Source: Chloroflexota bacterium
GTDB taxonomy: Bacteria > Chloroflexota > Dehalococcoidia > Lucifugimonadales > JADFKI01
Assembly (NCBI GenBank): GCA_009838595.1
Contig: VXRI01000127.1
Location: 1-7,427 of the forward strand
Direction: 5' to 3'
Length of the DNA stretch: 7,427 nucleotides
Below the pieces are notes generated by a model. That model made no database searches. It was given only the letters and a program-made list of their open reading frames with translations, and was not told the origin of the DNA. This document shows positions 5,821 to 7,427 of this stretch, piece after piece; the stretch's first letter is position 1, and the number at the start of each line of letters is the position of its first letter. The position numbers and the translations under genes were made by a program.

Positions 5821-5991
5821 CCATGCGATTGATATCCTTACCCGTTGCTACATCCCTCCTTAGGGTGAGAATAACGCAGCGCGTATGAGCAAGTCTGCCA
5901 TAAAGACACAATTTCAATTATGTCTGCTATCCTATTTGCAACAAGCTTTGGCTTTACCGCGTGCCGTAATACTACACGCAGCCGGAACAAC

Positions 5992-5996
5992 GGAGG
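5992..5996 (+). promoter_or_regulatory. Shine-Dalgarno GGAGG setting the CoA-transferase start
   Basis: GGAGG is eight bases upstream of ATG 6005. The alternative upstream ATG at 5885 has no such site and would add 40 residues without family similarity. Confidence 0.7.
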
Positions 5997-6004
5997 CAGC
6001 CAGG

Positions 6005-7156
6005 ATGAAGATGCCGCTTAGTGGAATACGGGTGCTTGACTTGTGCATTATCCTCGCGGGGCCGACTTGTGGCAGAACGCTTGCGGAGTATGGCGCGGAG
6101 GTCATTAAGATTGACAGCTGGCTTCGACCGCCATCCGACCGCCAACTCTCTGATGTGGGTAGGGGCAAGCGCAGCATCTGCCTCGACATCACCAAGTCCG
6201 AAGGGCTTGAAGTCTTTCTGCGGCTGGTTGATACCGCCGATGTCGTGCTGGGCGGATTCCGAAAAGGCGTCGCGGAGCGTCTGGGAATCGGCTATGAGCA
6301 GCTTCGCGAGCGCAAGCCGGACATCGTGTATCTCGCCATCAATGCATTCGGGCAGGATGGCGATTGGTCGAATCGCCCTGGCTACGAGCAGAACGCGCAG
6401 GCGGCGACCGGCGTGCAGGTTCGCAATGGCGGGCGCGGCGAAAAGCCCATCCACTCGCCCTATACCTTCAACGACTACGGCACAGGGTTGATGGGCGCGT
6501 ACGCCGTGATGCTCGCGCTGCTGCACCGGCGGCGCACGGGCAGGGGGCAGTTCGTGCACACATCGCTGGCGCAGACAGGGTCCACATTCTCGTCGCCGTT
6601 TCTCATCGACCACGAGGGCTACGAGCGCAACGAAGCCGAAGGATTGGACGCTCGCGGGTCGAACGCGCTCAACGGGCTATACGAAGCGACGGACGGCTGG
6701 TTTGTCATCGCCGATGCAGATTGGGACACGCTGACGAATATAACCGCATTCAAGCACCTGTCAGCACGGGATGAGTTTGCCACTGATGCGCTGCGATCGA
6801 GGAACGACGCCGCGCTGTGCGACGCGCTTGGCGCAGTATTCCGCGCGCGAACCGTCGCGGACTGGCTGAACGACCTGCGTGCCGGCGGCATAGACGCAGC
6901 GCGCAACGACGGCATCGACCGCATCCTAAACGACGACTATCCGCGCGAGCACGGGCTTATCGTCAATGAAGATGTCGCAGGGCTGGGGCAAGTTACGCAT
7001 GCCGGAGTCGCGCCGCGCCTGAGCAAGACGCAACCGATGCTAGGTACAACGCCCACATTTGGCGAGGATACGGAGGCGGTGCTGCTAGAACTCGGCTACG
7101 AAGTCGAAGAGATAGACTCGCTGCGCACGGTGGGCGTGATACCGCCGTTGGGGTAG
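6005..7156 (+). CDS. CaiB/BaiF family III CoA-transferase
   Basis: 383 residues, the normal length for a family III CoA-transferase, which moves CoA between carboxylic acids through an aspartyl-CoA intermediate in the cytoplasm. The N-terminal signature is GIRVLDLCIILAGPTCGRTL with AEYGAEVIKID (27-37). VGRGKRSICLDI (51-62) and the RPGYEQNAQAATG block (124-136) follow. The catalytic aspartate is D157 in YTFNDYGTG, equivalent to D169 of formyl-CoA transferase. HRRRTGRGQFVHTSLAQT (174-191) is the family's second signature. The C-terminal part holds GLYEATDGWFVIA (224-236) and a helical tail. The start at 6005 is chosen from the GGAGG at 5992-5996. The gene stands alone on the plus strand, divergent from the Tat peptide and operon. 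Substrates of this family (oxalate, carnitine, benzylsuccinate, racemised acyl-CoAs and others) cannot be told apart from motifs alone. Confidence 0.9.
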   Translation: MKMPLSGIRVLDLCIILAGPTCGRTLAEYGAEVIKIDSWLRPPSDRQLSDVGRGKRSICLDITKSEGLEVFLRLVDTADVVLGGFRKGVAERLGIGYEQLRERKPDIVYLAINAFGQDGDWSNRPGYEQNAQAATGVQVRNGGRGEKPIHSPYTFNDYGTGLMGAYAVMLALLHRRRTGRGQFVHTSLAQTGSTFSSPFLIDHEGYERNEAEGLDARGSNALNGLYEATDGWFVIADADWDTLTNITAFKHLSARDEFATDALRSRNDAALCDALGAVFRARTVADWLNDLRAGGIDAARNDGIDRILNDDYPREHGLIVNEDVAGLGQVTHAGVAPRLSKTQPMLGTTPTFGEDTEAVLLELGYEVEEIDSLRTVGVIPPLG

Positions 7157-7202
7157 ATTTTGACAGGAGTGGGCGCAGGAAATACAATTGAAGATGTTAA
7201 CA

Positions 7203-7276
7203 GGGCCGGCGACAAGAGGCCATGGGGCTCTTCCAAGCACAAAGGGACTTGGATAGCCGGCTCGCTTTCTTTTTTT
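7203..7276 (+). terminator. Branched stem structure with T-tract after the CoA-transferase
   Basis: An outer stem GGGCCGGC (7203-7210) with GCCGGCTC (7256-7263, one wobble) encloses two hairpins. The first is AAGAG-CC/GG-CTCTT (7214-7232, bulged G, ATGG loop). The second is CCAAG/CTTGG (7233-7252). The T-rich run TTTCTTTTTTT (7266-7276) follows. It ends at the stop codon of the convergent DUF3800 gene. It is probably the CoA-transferase terminator, starting 47 bases after its stop; the three-way fold is more elaborate than a normal terminator needs. Confidence 0.5.
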
Positions 7277-7427
7277 CAGTAATAGAAAGTCCATCCACTG
7301 CTGAACAGGTCGTTTTCCATCTCTACTTTGTCCTCAATGAATTCGTATAGATGAGTGTCTGCACGTTCCCACTTTCTTTGAATTGCCCAAGAGCAATAAT
7401 CCGCAACTTGTAGGCATGGTTCCGAGG
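7276..7427 (-). CDS. DUF3800 family protein, C-terminal fragment
   Basis: The last 49 codons of a minus-strand gene that enters from beyond the right edge and stops at TGA (7278-7276). The visible tail contains LQVADYCSWAIQRKWERAD followed by a Y-x-x-I-x-D-K pattern and an aromatic end (WTFYY). This matches my knowledge of the C-terminus of DUF3800 proteins (LQxADYxxWAIxRKxERGD). DUF3800 proteins are of unsettled function, have been linked to an RNase H-like fold, and are frequent in accessory and mobile regions. The 152 bases have about 44% GC (67 G or C), clearly below the neighbouring genes, which suggests acquired DNA. The assignment rests on this tail alone, because the catalytic part lies outside the window. 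Confidence 0.7.
   Translation of the reverse strand, partial: SEPCLQVADYCSWAIQRKWERADTHLYEFIEDKVEMENDLFSSGWTFYY

Larger units (their letters stand above)
5568..6004. other. 437-base spacer between divergent transcription units
   Basis: No convincing gene. It carries the minus-strand promoter of the Tat peptide, a palindrome overlapping that promoter, one copy of an 18-bp repeat, a 14-bp perfect palindrome, a hairpin repeat (5801-5820) and the ribosome binding site of the CoA-transferase. I see no strong plus-strand promoter for the CoA-transferase. The only consensus-like -10 on that strand (TATAAT at 5660-5665) lacks a matching -35. Confidence 0.6.

Noticed and set aside
5885..6004. A 40-residue N-terminal extension of the CoA-transferase from ATG 5885
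   Set aside because: It has no ribosome binding site and no family similarity; ATG 6005 has GGAGG at good spacing and starts at the conserved N-terminus.

Overview
The window looks like a piece of bacterial chromosome of moderately high GC, probably from Chloroflexota (Dehalococcoidia/SAR202-like). The pointers are an Agl23-type (TIGR03663) membrane protein of the sort found in archaea and Chloroflexi, a CaiB/BaiF CoA-transferase, paired 2-hydroxyacid dehydrogenases and hairpin repeats in the spacers. This assignment is inference from gene content; there is no rRNA, tRNA or other phylogenetic marker.

Layout. (1) 1-2106 (+): most of an Agl23-like GT-C membrane protein whose 5' end lies outside the window. 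(2) 2107-2333: a convergent spacer with short repeats and a stem-loop. (3) 5145-2334 (-): a three-gene operon. The order of transcription is a GhrA/CtbP-like D-2-hydroxyacid dehydrogenase, a SerA-like 2-hydroxyacid dehydrogenase (the two overlap by one base) and, 35 bases further on, an alpha/beta hydrolase. (4) 5567-5379 (-): a 62-residue peptide that is almost entirely a twin-arginine signal, with its own promoter upstream and a good intrinsic terminator between it and the operon. (5) 5568-6004: a spacer with palindromes, an 18-bp duplicated segment and a GAAA-capped hairpin repeat. (6) 6005-7156 (+): a family III CoA-transferase, followed by a branched inverted-repeat structure and a T-tract. 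(7) 7427-7276 (-): the C-terminal 49 codons of a DUF3800-family gene, which is much more AT-rich than its neighbours.

How the genes may work together. The operon enzymes and the CoA-transferase fit catabolism of small organic and hydroxy acids: hydrolysis of a substrate, oxidation or reduction of 2-hydroxy/2-oxo acids, and CoA activation. No substrate can be read from the sequence. The two dehydrogenases differ at the residue that usually sets NAD versus NADP preference. The Agl23-like protein belongs to cell-surface glycosylation and is unrelated to the others.

I found no CRISPR array, no transposase and no clear defence system. The DUF3800 fragment at the right edge hints at accessory DNA beyond the window. 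The items most worth checking are the repeat and palindrome cluster around the Tat peptide promoter, the branched structure at 7203-7276, and the cofactor-split dehydrogenase pair.
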